Made by a program: the position numbers and the translations under genes
NCBI GenBank assembly: GCA_002439095.1
Contig: DJOT01000043.1
Coordinates: 87,773 to 151,772, forward strand
Source: Bacteroidales bacterium UBA6431
GTDB taxonomy: Bacteria; Bacteroidota; Bacteroidia; Bacteroidales; UBA932
Direction: 5' to 3'
Length of the DNA stretch: 64,000 nucleotides
Part shown: positions 18,836 through 26,772 of the stretch, in pieces
Numbering within the stretch: the first letter of the stretch is position 1
Layout of the letters: every line of letters begins with the position of its first letter
The notes under the pieces: generated by a model
Databases searched by the model: none
Told to the model about the DNA's origin: nothing
What the model saw: the letters and a program-made list of their open reading frames with translations, nothing else

Positions 18836-20229
18836 AAAAGACACTGATCACACTTCTGGCCCTGATCTCCGCCACGGCCTTTTCCCAAGAGACGGTCAGG
18901 CTCACACTCGACGAATGCAGGGAAATGACACTGTCGGCAGACAGCCGGACCGCCAACGCCAGGCTGGACATCCGTGCGGCACAGTTGCTCAGACAGGAAG
19001 CGCAGGCCGAATACTTCCCTAAAATAAGTGCGATGTCGCTCGGCTACTACGCCCTTGACCCGATGATCAAGATAGGTCTCAAGGACATCCTGGGCAACAA
19101 CGACCTGAGCAACAATATCCAGACCCTCATCGACGGCTACGCGGCGATGTACGGCATCACCCCGTATTACAGCGCTCTCCAGAACGCCTACGGCGCCTCT
19201 GTCAGCGTGATGCAGCCGCTCTACGCAGGAGGCAGGATAGTGACGGGCAACCGTCTGGCCGCCCTCGGGGAAGAAGCCGCACGCCTCAAACTCAAAGTAC
19301 AGGAGCGGAAGAGCGGCGAACAGAGTGACGGGCTCTTCTGGCAGGTCGTCTCCTTGGAAGAGAAACAACGCACCCTCGGAGAATTCGTGCAGCTGCTCGA
19401 CACCTTGTGCAAGGATGCCGAATCCGCCTGCCGCGCAGGGCTGATGACAGAAAACGAACTGCTGCAGGCCAGGCTCAAGCGCAACGAACTGCTCACAACG
19501 GGTGTGAAGCTGCGCAACGGTATCAGGCTCAGCAAGATGAACCTGTTCAACAACATCGGACAACCCTACTGCATCGTACAGGGGGCCGCGACCCGGGACA
19601 AGCCCTTCATAGACTCGATCATACTCGACGGAACCGGAGGGGAGCCGCAGCCTCCGGACATGTACTACATCGATGAGGAGAAAGTTGCCGCATCGATGGA
19701 GGAGGCCAGGCTGCTTGAACTCAATGTCGAGTCCAAACGCCTGGAGAAGAGGATGGAACTCGGCAACACCCTGCCCCAGCTGGCCGTAGGTGCGACATAC
19801 GGATACTCCCGTACCATCGGGGACGGAAGGTTCAACGGCGGGGCATTCGCAATGCTCCAGATCCCCATCTCCGACTGGTGGAAGGCATCACGCAGGCTGA
19901 AAAGACTCCAGCTGGAAGTGGACAAGGCCAGCAACGAAAAAGAACTGCTGGACAAACAGGTGCTGCTGCTCGTACGCAAAAGCTGGCTGGATCTGGGCAC
20001 CGCATGGGAGGAATACCTCCTCTCGTCAGAATCCGTACAGACGGCAGACCGGTCCATGCGCAGTACCAGAAGCCACTACGAAGCCGGCATGGTGCCGATG
20101 TCAGACCTGCTTCAGGCGCAGGCCTCGCTCCAGCAGGCCCTGAACTCGCAGACCGATGCACGCATATCTTACCTCAAAGCCCTGAAGACTTGGCAGGATA
20201 TTTCGTATCTTTGCAGGACTGACAATTGA
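18832..20229 (+). CDS. TolC-family outer-membrane efflux channel
   Basis: 465 residues with signal peptide (cut near AFSQE). Two OEP-type repeats of long helices are visible: LTLDECREMTLSADSRTANARLDIRAAQ at the start, and in the second half VAASMEEARLLELNVESKRLEKRMELGNTLPQLAVGATYGYS, followed by MRSTRSHYEAGMVPMSDLLQAQASLQQALN, a standard TolC-family end. ATGA overlap with the pump gene. Completes the tripartite system. Confidence 0.9.
   Translation: MKKTLITLLALISATAFSQETVRLTLDECREMTLSADSRTANARLDIRAAQLLRQEAQAEYFPKISAMSLGYYALDPMIKIGLKDILGNNDLSNNIQTLIDGYAAMYGITPYYSALQNAYGASVSVMQPLYAGGRIVTGNRLAALGEEAARLKLKVQERKSGEQSDGLFWQVVSLEEKQRTLGEFVQLLDTLCKDAESACRAGLMTENELLQARLKRNELLTTGVKLRNGIRLSKMNLFNNIGQPYCIVQGAATRDKPFIDSIILDGTGGEPQPPDMYYIDEEKVAASMEEARLLELNVESKRLEKRMELGNTLPQLAVGATYGYSRTIGDGRFNGGAFAMLQIPISDWWKASRRLKRLQLEVDKASNEKELLDKQVLLLVRKSWLDLGTAWEEYLLSSESVQTADRSMRSTRSHYEAGMVPMSDLLQAQASLQQALNSQTDARISYLKALKTWQDISYLCRTDN
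20206..20213 (+). promoter_or_regulatory. Putative -7 element for mscS inside the tolC 3' end
   Basis: TATCTTTG fits TAnnTTTG and is followed by GCAGG; it lies 22 bases before the mscS start, within the last codons of the efflux channel gene. A -33 box at the right spacing is not obvious. Confidence 0.45.
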
Positions 20230-20234
20230 GACAC

Positions 20235-21170
20235 ATGATTATTTCCCCGCTGCAAGTTGCGACACCTTCCGTTGAAGATATTGCGGTCAAGGCCGACTCG
20301 GCCAAGGTGACCCTCGAGGAGTTCGCCGAGAACCTCGCCAAAGATCCCAGCACCACGCTCCAGAACCTCGGGCAGGAGGCCATCCAGTTCGGGCTCAAGA
20401 TTTTGGCAGCCCTGCTTATATATCTTGTCGGAGCCTGGCTCATCAAGAAAGTCAAGAAGATGCTCTCGGCGATGTTCTCCAGAAAAAAGACGGACAAGAC
20501 CCTGGCCTCGTTCGTCACGAGCCTGACAACCATCACGCTTACCATCCTGCTGATCACGGTCACCATAGGCACCCTCGGGATCAACACCACCTCGTTCGCG
20601 GCGCTTTTGGCCGCAGGAGGAATGGCCATAGGCATGGCCATGAGCGGCACGGTGCAGAACTTTGCGGGAGGGATCATGATCCTGGCTTTCAAGCCGTTCA
20701 AGGCCGGGGACTTCATCGAGGCGCAAGGCTACTCAGGAACCGTCAGTGCAGTCTCCATCACCAGCACCTACCTTACCACAATAGACAACAAGGCAGTCAT
20801 CATCCCGAACGGGGCTCTGTTCAACGGCAACATCAACAACTACTCCGCCAACCCGGTACGGCGTGTGGACTGGAACGTGTGCGTCGAGTACGGGACGGAC
20901 GCGAAGCGTTGTTCGGACAAGCTTCTTGAACTGGTGAAAGCGGACCCGCGGGTGATAGACAGTTCAGTAAAGGGCGCGGCAGAGCCGAGCGTTGTCCTGT
21001 CTAACCTCGGGGACAGTGCGGTGGTATTCACCGTGCGTGCCTGGGTCAAGACTGAGGACTACTGGAATGTGCTCTACGACTACAACGCCACCGTCTACAC
21101 CGAACTGCCTAAAGTCGGCATCAGTTTCCCTTATCCTCAGATGGACGTCCACGTCCACCATGAATCATAG
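20235..21170 (+). CDS. mscS: MscS-type small-conductance mechanosensitive channel
   Basis: 311 residues. Start taken at ATG 20235; a TTG at 20226 is possible. Amphipathic N-terminus, three TM segments (residues about 55-75, 90-115, 120-140), the pore helix ALLAAGGMAIGMAMSGTVQNFAGGIMIL rich in small residues, the beta-domain PFKAGDFIEAQGYSGTVSAVSITSTYLTTIDNKAVIIPNGALFNGNINNYS, and the alpha/beta C-terminal domain. It opens under membrane tension to release solutes during hypo-osmotic shock. It ends 6 bases inside the convergent TauE gene. Confidence 0.9.
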   Translation: MIISPLQVATPSVEDIAVKADSAKVTLEEFAENLAKDPSTTLQNLGQEAIQFGLKILAALLIYLVGAWLIKKVKKMLSAMFSRKKTDKTLASFVTSLTTITLTILLITVTIGTLGINTTSFAALLAAGGMAIGMAMSGTVQNFAGGIMILAFKPFKAGDFIEAQGYSGTVSAVSITSTYLTTIDNKAVIIPNGALFNGNINNYSANPVRRVDWNVCVEYGTDAKRCSDKLLELVKADPRVIDSSVKGAAEPSVVLSNLGDSAVVFTVRAWVKTEDYWNVLYDYNATVYTELPKVGISFPYPQMDVHVHHES

Positions 21171-21893
21171 TACCATGGCCACAACCCCAGAAAGCCCGAG
21201 GAAGGCATAGACGATTTTTCTGAGGACTTCCGCCTTGATCCTGTCGAAGAGCCTGGCTCCTATCCACAGGCCTGCCAGCACCGCCGGAACACCCACCAGC
21301 CAGCCCTCAATCACAGCCGGCGTGACCAGGCCGGCCCTCGCCCTGAAAAGGGACATCATAAGATTGCCGGAGAAGAAATACCACTGGGTGAGGGCGATAT
21401 ATTCCCTCTTGTCCGAAGCTGCCGACATGAAGTATATCACAGCCGGAGGCCCCTGCATGGCGAAAAGCCCTCCCATCATTCCGGACAGGGTCCCGAGTCC
21501 TATCTGGAGCGGCACGGTCGGCCGGATATGGATCCGGTCGCTCAAGAAAAAGAAATACAGGCTTATCAGTATCAGCACCGCCCCGAGGACGTGCTTGAGA
21601 TCGGCGCTGTCAACCCTTGTCACTATGTGCACAGCCACGAATGACACGACAAGGAAAGTCAGCAGTATGGGTATCAGTTTCCGCCAAGGGACGTATTTTA
21701 TGGTGCGCAGCGCCGGAAGCATGGCCGTGACCACGGCGAGAAGTCCCGAAAGCGAAGTCGCCTCACCATAAGAGGGCAGCAGATACGGGAACATGGCCAT
21801 CACGATTATCCCGAAACCGAAACCCGTGACACGCTGCACACCGCTCGCGAGCAGCGTGAACAGAAACAGGATTATGATGGTCGTCGTCTCCAC
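21165..21893 (-). CDS. TauE/SafE-family anion exporter
   Basis: Polytopic membrane protein with about 8 TM segments and the family pattern FLFTLLASGVQRVTGFGFGIIVMAMFPYLL at the N-terminus, repeated in the second half (PLQIGLGTLSGMMGGLFAMQGPPAVIYFM). Start is uncertain: the GTG at 21893 gives 242 residues and a membrane segment right after the start, whereas the longest in-frame reading reaches 21980 and would overlap the start of the divergent GH105 gene. Family members move sulfite, sulfoacetate or similar organic anions. Its role here is unknown. Confidence 0.75.
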   Translation of the reverse strand: METTTIIILFLFTLLASGVQRVTGFGFGIIVMAMFPYLLPSYGEATSLSGLLAVVTAMLPALRTIKYVPWRKLIPILLTFLVVSFVAVHIVTRVDSADLKHVLGAVLILISLYFFFLSDRIHIRPTVPLQIGLGTLSGMMGGLFAMQGPPAVIYFMSAASDKREYIALTQWYFFSGNLMMSLFRARAGLVTPAVIEGWLVGVPAVLAGLWIGARLFDRIKAEVLRKIVYAFLGLSGVVAMVL

Positions 21894-21971
21894 GGCTTCT
21901 GCAAATATCACAAATAATTCGTATCTTGCACTGATTTTTCGCACAAAATTTTTTAACCAGTCATACACACA

Positions 21972-23330
21972 ATGAAGCAAATTGCACTTATTCTTTCATC
22001 TCTGGCACTCGCTGCAGGCGTATCTTCCTGCGGACAGGGTGGCCAGGACACGAAGACCGCCACAGTCAACGACACCAACACGCCGCTGCACCTTCTGGCT
22101 CCGGACTATAATGTCCCTTACGGAGTTCCGGCTAAAGAGGCCGTGAAAGCCGATCTTGACAGGGTGCTCAAGTTCCTCGATGCCAACACACCTATAGGCG
22201 TCAAGGAGGACGGCACGCTGGAGAAGGGAGCCTTCCGTCTGGCCAGCTATGAGTGGGGCGTGACATATTCCGGCATGCTCAAGGCAGGAGAAACCACCGG
22301 CGATGCAGCTTTCACCAAATATACGACCGACCGCCACAGTTTCCTCGCAGAGCAGGCTCCGAAGTGGACAAAAGTGCTTAAGGACGGAGGAAAGGTCGAT
22401 GCTCAGATGCGCCAGGTAGTGGATCCGCAGGTGCTTGATGATGCCGGGGCTGTATGCGTGTCCATGATCAGGGCTCAGGTCGCCGACCCGCAGCTCAACC
22501 TGCGCAGCCTCATTGACAACTACATGGACCTCATCCTCAACCGCGAGTACCGCCTCGCTGACGGGACATTCGCCAGAATGAGGCCGCTTGCCAACGCCGT
22601 ATGGCTCGATGACATGTTCATGGGCGTGCCTGCCATCGCATGGTACGGCAAACTCACAGGAGAGAAAAAATACTACGATGAGGCCATCCGCCAGATCATG
22701 CTCTTCAAGGACAAGATGTGGGTTCCGGAGAAGCAGCTCTTCCGTCACGGGTGGATCGAGTCCATGGACCAGCACCCTTCATTCCACTGGGGCCGCGCCA
22801 ACGGCTGGGCCATCCTCACCATGAGCGAAGTGCTCGATGTGCTCCCTAAGGGATACCCGGGAAGAGACAAGGTCCTCGAACTTTTCAGGCAGCACGCCTT
22901 CGGCCTCGCCGCCCTCCAGAGCGGAGAGGGATTCTGGCATCAGCTCCTCGACCGCAACGACTCATACCTTGAGACATCAGCCACAGCCATCTACGCCTAC
23001 TGCTTCGCGCACGGCATCAACGAGGGCTGGCTCAACCCTCTCACCTACGGGCCTGAAACCTGCCTGGCATGGAACGCCGTATCCACGATGATCGATGAGG
23101 AAGGCAAGGTCAACGGCACCTGTGTCGGCACGGGCATGGCCTTCGACCCGGCATTCTACTACTACCGCCCTGTCAGCCCGTATGCGGCACACGGCTACGG
23201 TCCTGTGGTCCTCGCCGGAGCCGAGCTCATCAGACTGCTCGACAAGACTTACCCTCGCCTCAACGACAACGCCGTGCAGTTCTACAGCAAGGACTACTCA
23301 AGCCAGGGCCCGATCTTCTCAGAAGAATAA
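21972..23330 (+). CDS. GH105/GH88-type unsaturated glycuronyl hydrolase lipoprotein
   Basis: 452 residues; lipobox VSSC (Cys20). The (alpha/alpha)6 hydrolase pattern is visible: RMRPLANAVWLDDMFMGVPAIAWYGKLTGEKKYYDEA (the WLDDMFMG Asp pair near residues 212-213), LFRHGWIESMDQHPSFHWGRANGWAILTMSEVLDVLP, LQSGEGFWHQLLDRNDSYLETSATAIYAY. These enzymes remove the unsaturated uronic acid left by pectin or ulvan lyases. The next gene in the operon, 11 bases downstream, is only a signal-peptide stub, so a partner enzyme of this pathway has probably been lost. Confidence 0.87.
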   Translation: MKQIALILSSLALAAGVSSCGQGGQDTKTATVNDTNTPLHLLAPDYNVPYGVPAKEAVKADLDRVLKFLDANTPIGVKEDGTLEKGAFRLASYEWGVTYSGMLKAGETTGDAAFTKYTTDRHSFLAEQAPKWTKVLKDGGKVDAQMRQVVDPQVLDDAGAVCVSMIRAQVADPQLNLRSLIDNYMDLILNREYRLADGTFARMRPLANAVWLDDMFMGVPAIAWYGKLTGEKKYYDEAIRQIMLFKDKMWVPEKQLFRHGWIESMDQHPSFHWGRANGWAILTMSEVLDVLPKGYPGRDKVLELFRQHAFGLAALQSGEGFWHQLLDRNDSYLETSATAIYAYCFAHGINEGWLNPLTYGPETCLAWNAVSTMIDEEGKVNGTCVGTGMAFDPAFYYYRPVSPYAAHGYGPVVLAGAELIRLLDKTYPRLNDNAVQFYSKDYSSQGPIFSEE

Positions 23331-23426
23331 AAACACTTATAATGAAACAGATATCAGTTATGGTATCATCGGCACTGCTGCTCCTCGGGGCAGCAGTCGC
23401 CGTTGTACAGCCACACTCGTTTGCCC

Positions 23427-23477
23427 AAATCCAAAAAAGTGGCGATATTTTAGGAATTAAATCCCAAAAAGTGGCGA
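23427..23477 (+). repeat. Direct repeat pair upstream of ATPase 1
   Basis: AAATCCAAAAAAGTGGCGA (23427-23445) and AAATCCCAAAAAGTGGCGA (23459-23477), one mismatch in 19, spaced 32 bases. Both lie upstream of the -7 element at 23495. Probable operator of the ATPase gene. Confidence 0.7.
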
Positions 23478-23490
23478 GTTTTTGGGATTT
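23459..23490 (+). promoter_or_regulatory. Perfect 12-bp inverted repeat before the ATPase 1 promoter
   Basis: AAATCCCAAAAA (23459-23470) and TTTTTGGGATTT (23479-23490) are exact reverse complements around GTGGCGAG. The left arm is also the second direct repeat. It ends 4 bases before the -7 box, so it covers the -33 region. It may be an operator; it does not look like a terminator because no T tract follows. Confidence 0.65.
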
Positions 23491-23494
23491 TGAT

Positions 23495-23502
23495 TAATTT
23501 TG
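23495..23502 (+). promoter_or_regulatory. Putative -7 element of ATPase 1
   Basis: TAATTTTG matches TAnnTTTG, 20 bases before the ATG at 23522, with GCAGC after it as in other promoters of this window. Confidence 0.6.
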
Positions 23503-23521
23503 CAGCAAAATAGGCGTGACA

Positions 23522-24667
23522 ATGATCTACCGAATCCAGTCCAATAAAATAAAATCCCTCATAGGTTCAGGGAAAGCCATAACTCTTATGGGAGCACGGC
23601 AAGTTGGAAAGTCAACCATACTGCATAACCTTCTGCAATCAGACAACAACGTCTTATGGTTAAACGGGGACGATGAGGACGTGCGTGACCTCTTTCGGAA
23701 GATCACCTCCACTCGACTCAAATCCATAATAGGCAGCAAGACTATCGTTGTGATAGACGAGGCTCAGCGGATTGAAGAAATTGGACTCAAAATGAAGTTG
23801 ATAACAGACCAGATACCTGGAGTTCAAGTAATCGCAACCGGCAGCAGCAGCTTTGAGTTGGCATCAAAGATCAACGAATCCTTGACCGGAAGGAAAAGGG
23901 AACTGAAGCTGTATCCTGTATCTTTCACCGAAATGGTCGCGCAAACATCTTTTCTAGAAGAACAACGGATGATCCAACACAGGCTGGTTTACGGCTATTA
24001 TCCGGAAGTGGTCTGCAGCCCTTCAGAAGAGAAAGTAGTCTTGAAAGAACTTACTGACAGTTACTTGTACAAAGATCTCCTCGCCATTGACCGACTCAGG
24101 AAACCCGATGTTCTTGTCCAGCTCCTGAAGGCATTGTCCCTGCAAGTAGGTAATCAGGTATCATATAATGAACTGGCACAGTTACTGGGAGTTGACCCCA
24201 AAACTGTGGAGAAATATATAGATGCCTTGGAGAAATCATATATCATTTTTCGGCTTGGCTCTTTCTCAAGGAACTTGAGGAATGAACTAAAACATAGCCG
24301 CAAGGTCTACTTTTGGGACCTCGGCATAAGAAACGCTGTCATAGGCAATTTCTCCAGTATGGAAAACAGGACGGATTGCGGAGTCCTATGGGAGAACTTC
24401 GTAATCTCCGAAAGAATGAAGTTGAAAGAATATGCCAACTCCTTCGCGCAATCATATTTCTGGAGAACGAAAGACCAAAGTGAAGTTGACTACATGGAAG
24501 AGGAAGACGGACACATCAACGCTTTTGAATTCAAATGGAACCCGGCCAAATCCAAAACAAAATGCCCCGATTCATTTTCCTCAGCCTACCCCGAAGCCTC
24601 CTTCAAAGTAATAACCCCTGACAATGTCGAAGAGTTCCTCATGACCGGAGAACAATCTCAATTATAG
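23522..24667 (+). CDS. AAA_14/DUF4143 ATPase 1
   Basis: 381 residues from ATG 23522 (a GTG at 23516 is also possible). Walker A MGARQVGKST near residues 22-31, Walker B-like TIVVIDEAQRIEEIG, sensor ATGSSSFELASKINESLTGRKRELKLYPVSFTEM, a winged-helix part (VSYNELAQLLGVDPKTVEKYIDALEKSYIIFRL), then the DUF4143 end LWENFVISERMK and a PD-(D/E)xK-like strand pair (EVDYMEEEDG, NAFEFKWN). Such proteins are very common, often isolated and horizontally moved in Bacteroidetes; their role is not established. The gene sits exactly between a decapitated secreted-protein gene and a YbaK-type gene (3 bases downstream). Confidence 0.87.
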   Translation: MIYRIQSNKIKSLIGSGKAITLMGARQVGKSTILHNLLQSDNNVLWLNGDDEDVRDLFRKITSTRLKSIIGSKTIVVIDEAQRIEEIGLKMKLITDQIPGVQVIATGSSSFELASKINESLTGRKRELKLYPVSFTEMVAQTSFLEEQRMIQHRLVYGYYPEVVCSPSEEKVVLKELTDSYLYKDLLAIDRLRKPDVLVQLLKALSLQVGNQVSYNELAQLLGVDPKTVEKYIDALEKSYIIFRLGSFSRNLRNELKHSRKVYFWDLGIRNAVIGNFSSMENRTDCGVLWENFVISERMKLKEYANSFAQSYFWRTKDQSEVDYMEEEDGHINAFEFKWNPAKSKTKCPDSFSSAYPEASFKVITPDNVEEFLMTGEQSQL

Positions 24668-24670
24668 ACA

Positions 24671-25234
24671 ATGGCACAGTACAACTACACCATACAGGAA
24701 GTTCTGGACTTTCTGGACAAGCACGGCATCAGCTACGAGATCTACACCCATCCGCCCCTCTTCACCGTGGAGGAGGGACTTGAATACTGGAAGAAAATAG
24801 ACGAGTCACACTGCGACGGCAGCGGCCCGGTTCACTGCAAGAACCTGTTTCTACGCAACCACAAGGGCAACCGGCACTACCTCGTCTCATTCGACTGCCA
24901 CAAGACATTGGACATCCATTCTCTGGAGCATCTTCTCGGACAGGGAAAACTCTCATTTGCCTCTCCAGAGAGAATGTGGCGCTGCCTGCGGCTCAAGCCA
25001 GGCTCCGTGTCAGTCTTCGGGCTGATACATGACATTGACCTGCACGAGGCCGACCCGAAAGAACTCTTCGACAACGGCCACAGGGTCAAGTTCTTCTATG
25101 ACTCTGACCTGCTGAAAGCCCCGGCCGTCAGCTTCCACCCCTGCGACAACACCGCCACCGTGGTCATCTCCTCCGCAGATTTCAAGCGCTTCCTGCAGAT
25201 CTGGGGCGGCGAGGCCGAAGCCCTGAAGATATAA
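24671..25234 (+). CDS. YbaK/ProX-type aminoacyl-tRNA deacylase
   Basis: 187 residues, cytoplasmic. The YbaK fold is visible: EVLDFLDKHGISYEIYTHPPLFTVEEGLEY, CKNLFLRNHKGNRHYLVSFDCHKTLD, LGQGKLSFASPERMWRCLRLKPGSVSVFGLIHD, and AVSFHPCDNTATVVISSADFKRFL. This matches stand-alone PrdX/ProXp-ala editing enzymes that hydrolyse Ala mischarged on tRNA-Pro. It is 3 bases after ATPase 1 and has no promoter of its own visible, so it may now depend on the ATPase promoter. Confidence 0.83.
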   Translation: MAQYNYTIQEVLDFLDKHGISYEIYTHPPLFTVEEGLEYWKKIDESHCDGSGPVHCKNLFLRNHKGNRHYLVSFDCHKTLDIHSLEHLLGQGKLSFASPERMWRCLRLKPGSVSVFGLIHDIDLHEADPKELFDNGHRVKFFYDSDLLKAPAVSFHPCDNTATVVISSADFKRFLQIWGGEAEALKI

Positions 25235-25246
25235 ATCTTGGAAAAA

Positions 25247-25297
25247 CGGCAGAATTACCTTAGTTTTGCCATAGAAAAAAGGCGCGGCAGAATTGCC
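25247..25297 (+). repeat. Direct repeats bracketing the ATPase 2 promoter
   Basis: CGGCAGAATTACC (25247-25259) and CGGCAGAATTGCC (25285-25297), one mismatch in 13, spaced 38 bases, one on each side of the -7 element at 25261. Placement suggests an operator for a repressor that bridges the promoter. Confidence 0.7.
25261..25268 (+). promoter_or_regulatory. Putative -7 element of ATPase 2
   Basis: TAGTTTTG matches TAnnTTTG and lies between the two copies of the repeat, about 50 bases before the start. Confidence 0.6.
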
Positions 25298-25316
25298 CCC
25301 ACCTTAACGGTCGAAT

Positions 25317-26675
25317 ATGCAAGAAGAGGCTATGATAAAAAGAAAGATAGACGATTACATACGTAACTATTACGCAAATACCCGTAACGCCTTGCTCATT
25401 ACTGGAGCACGGCAAACAGGCAAGACATATTCAATCCGCCAGTTCGGTAAAACGTTCAAGAGCTTTATCGAAATCAATTTCATCGAGATGCCTGAAGCCG
25501 TGGCTTTATTTAAAGGTGCGACGAGCAGCAGCGATATTCTCTTCCGCCTGTCGGCAATTACTTCTGCGCCGCTCATCAAAGGTGAAACACTAATCTTTTT
25601 TGATGAAGTGCAGCAATGTCCCGACATAGTTACAGCAATCAAGTTCCTGGTGGATGACGGTTCGTATCGCTACATCTTGAGCGGTTCGCTGTTAGGGGTA
25701 GAACTGAAGGATTTGCGGTCTGAACCGGTAGGATACATGGGGGTCAAGAATATGTTTCCTCTTGATTTTGAAGAGTTCATTTCGTGCGTAGGTATCAGCG
25801 TCTCCATAATCGGGTCGCTGCGCGAAGCATGGAAGAACTGTACCGCCGTCGATGAATTTGTACACGGCAAAATCATGGAGCTGTTCCGGCTCTATCTTAT
25901 TGTAGGCGGCATGCCTGCGGCAGTAAGCAAATACATCGAGAGCAACAACCTGCAAGAAGTGATGGCCGTTCAGCAGGACATCATACGTCTGTACAAACGG
26001 GATATCGCAAAGTATGATCCGGACAACAAACTTTATATCGAAGAGATTTTCAACCTTATTCCACCCGAATTGAATACCAAAAACAAACGCTTCATCTTAA
26101 AACGGCTCAATGAACACACAAAATTCGACCGGATCGAGAACAGTTTTCTGTGGTTGACAAATGCAGGCGTGGCATTGCCCGTCTATAATGTGGAAGAGCC
26201 GAAAATGCCGCTTCTGCTTGCCCGCTCACGCAATTTGTTCAAACTTTTCCAAAGCGACATCGGACTGTTGGCCTGCCAATATGCCGAGGGGATTCAGATA
26301 AGGATCATCAGAGGGGACAAAGACATCAACTTCGGTTCGATTTATGAGAATGCCGTTGCGCAAGAGCTGGTGGCGCATGGCATCACTCCCTACTATTACA
26401 ACAATAAAAAGCGCGGCGAATTGGATTTCGTAATTGAACTTGATGGTAAGGTTCTGCCTATCGAGGTGAAATCCGGCAAGGATTACGAGACACACCATGC
26501 TCTGTCCAACATTATGGATTGCCCCGAATATGATCTCCCTAAAGCCGTTGTATTCAATAACGACAATATGCATGCCGCAGGCAAGATCATCTATGCCCCT
26601 ATCTACATGACGATGTTTCTCGAGAAAAACAATGCGGCTCCGACTTTTTATAAAGTAGATATTTCAGGATTATAA
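25317..26675 (+). CDS. AAA_14/DUF4143 ATPase 2
   Basis: 452 residues (ATG 25332 would give 447). Walker A TGARQTGKTYS near residues 28-38, Walker B TLIFFDEVQQCPDIV, sensor YILSGSLLGVELKDLRSEPVGYMGVKNMFPLDFEEFI, a longer middle helical part than ATPase 1, LNTKNKRFILKRLNEHTKFDRIENSFLWLTNAGVALPVYNVEEP as the DUF4143 part, and a good PD-(D/E)xK pattern at the end (RGELDFVIELDGKVLPIEVKSGKDY). It is only distantly similar to ATPases 1 and 3, so the three are independent acquisitions, not duplicates. Function unknown. Confidence 0.87.
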   Translation: MQEEAMIKRKIDDYIRNYYANTRNALLITGARQTGKTYSIRQFGKTFKSFIEINFIEMPEAVALFKGATSSSDILFRLSAITSAPLIKGETLIFFDEVQQCPDIVTAIKFLVDDGSYRYILSGSLLGVELKDLRSEPVGYMGVKNMFPLDFEEFISCVGISVSIIGSLREAWKNCTAVDEFVHGKIMELFRLYLIVGGMPAAVSKYIESNNLQEVMAVQQDIIRLYKRDIAKYDPDNKLYIEEIFNLIPPELNTKNKRFILKRLNEHTKFDRIENSFLWLTNAGVALPVYNVEEPKMPLLLARSRNLFKLFQSDIGLLACQYAEGIQIRIIRGDKDINFGSIYENAVAQELVAHGITPYYYNNKKRGELDFVIELDGKVLPIEVKSGKDYETHHALSNIMDCPEYDLPKAVVFNNDNMHAAGKIIYAPIYMTMFLEKNNAAPTFYKVDISGL

Positions 26676-26722
26676 CGCGTCAGCGAACCTTCGGAAACCC
26701 GGAAGGCAGCTTAACAAAAGTG

Positions 26723-26770
26723 ATTCTGTTTCCAAAATTCACTATATTTGTAGAACTTTAGAAACAGAAT
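26723..26770 (+). promoter_or_regulatory. Inverted-repeat operator and promoter of the AbiE operon
   Basis: ATTCTGTTTC (26723-26732) and GAAACAGAAT (26761-26770) are exact reverse complements bracketing the -7 element TATATTTG (26743-26750). The right arm ends 2 bases before the antitoxin start. AbiEi antitoxins are known to bind inverted repeats in their own promoter and repress it, so this is a likely AbiEi operator. Confidence 0.75.
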
Positions 26771-26772
26771 TG

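Larger units (their letters stand above)
23342..23497 (+). pseudogene. 5' stub of a secreted-protein gene, cut by the accessory element
   Basis: Starting 11 bases after the GH105 stop, a good start codon is followed by a classical signal peptide (MKQISVMVSSALLLLGAAVA, then cut site HSFAQ at 25-29). Right after the cut site the sequence becomes the repeat and hairpin region of the DUF4143 ATPase promoter and the frame ends at TAA 23495-23497 after 51 codons. Nothing resembling the mature part is found downstream. I read this as an exported protein of the GH105 operon whose body was replaced by the insertion that brought the ATPase. A genuine 51-residue peptide is less likely. Confidence 0.65.

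Noticed and set aside
26690..26715. Hairpin-like CCTTCGG...CCGGAAGG after ATPase 2 as terminator
   Set aside because: The stem has a bulge and no T tract follows; evidence too weak.
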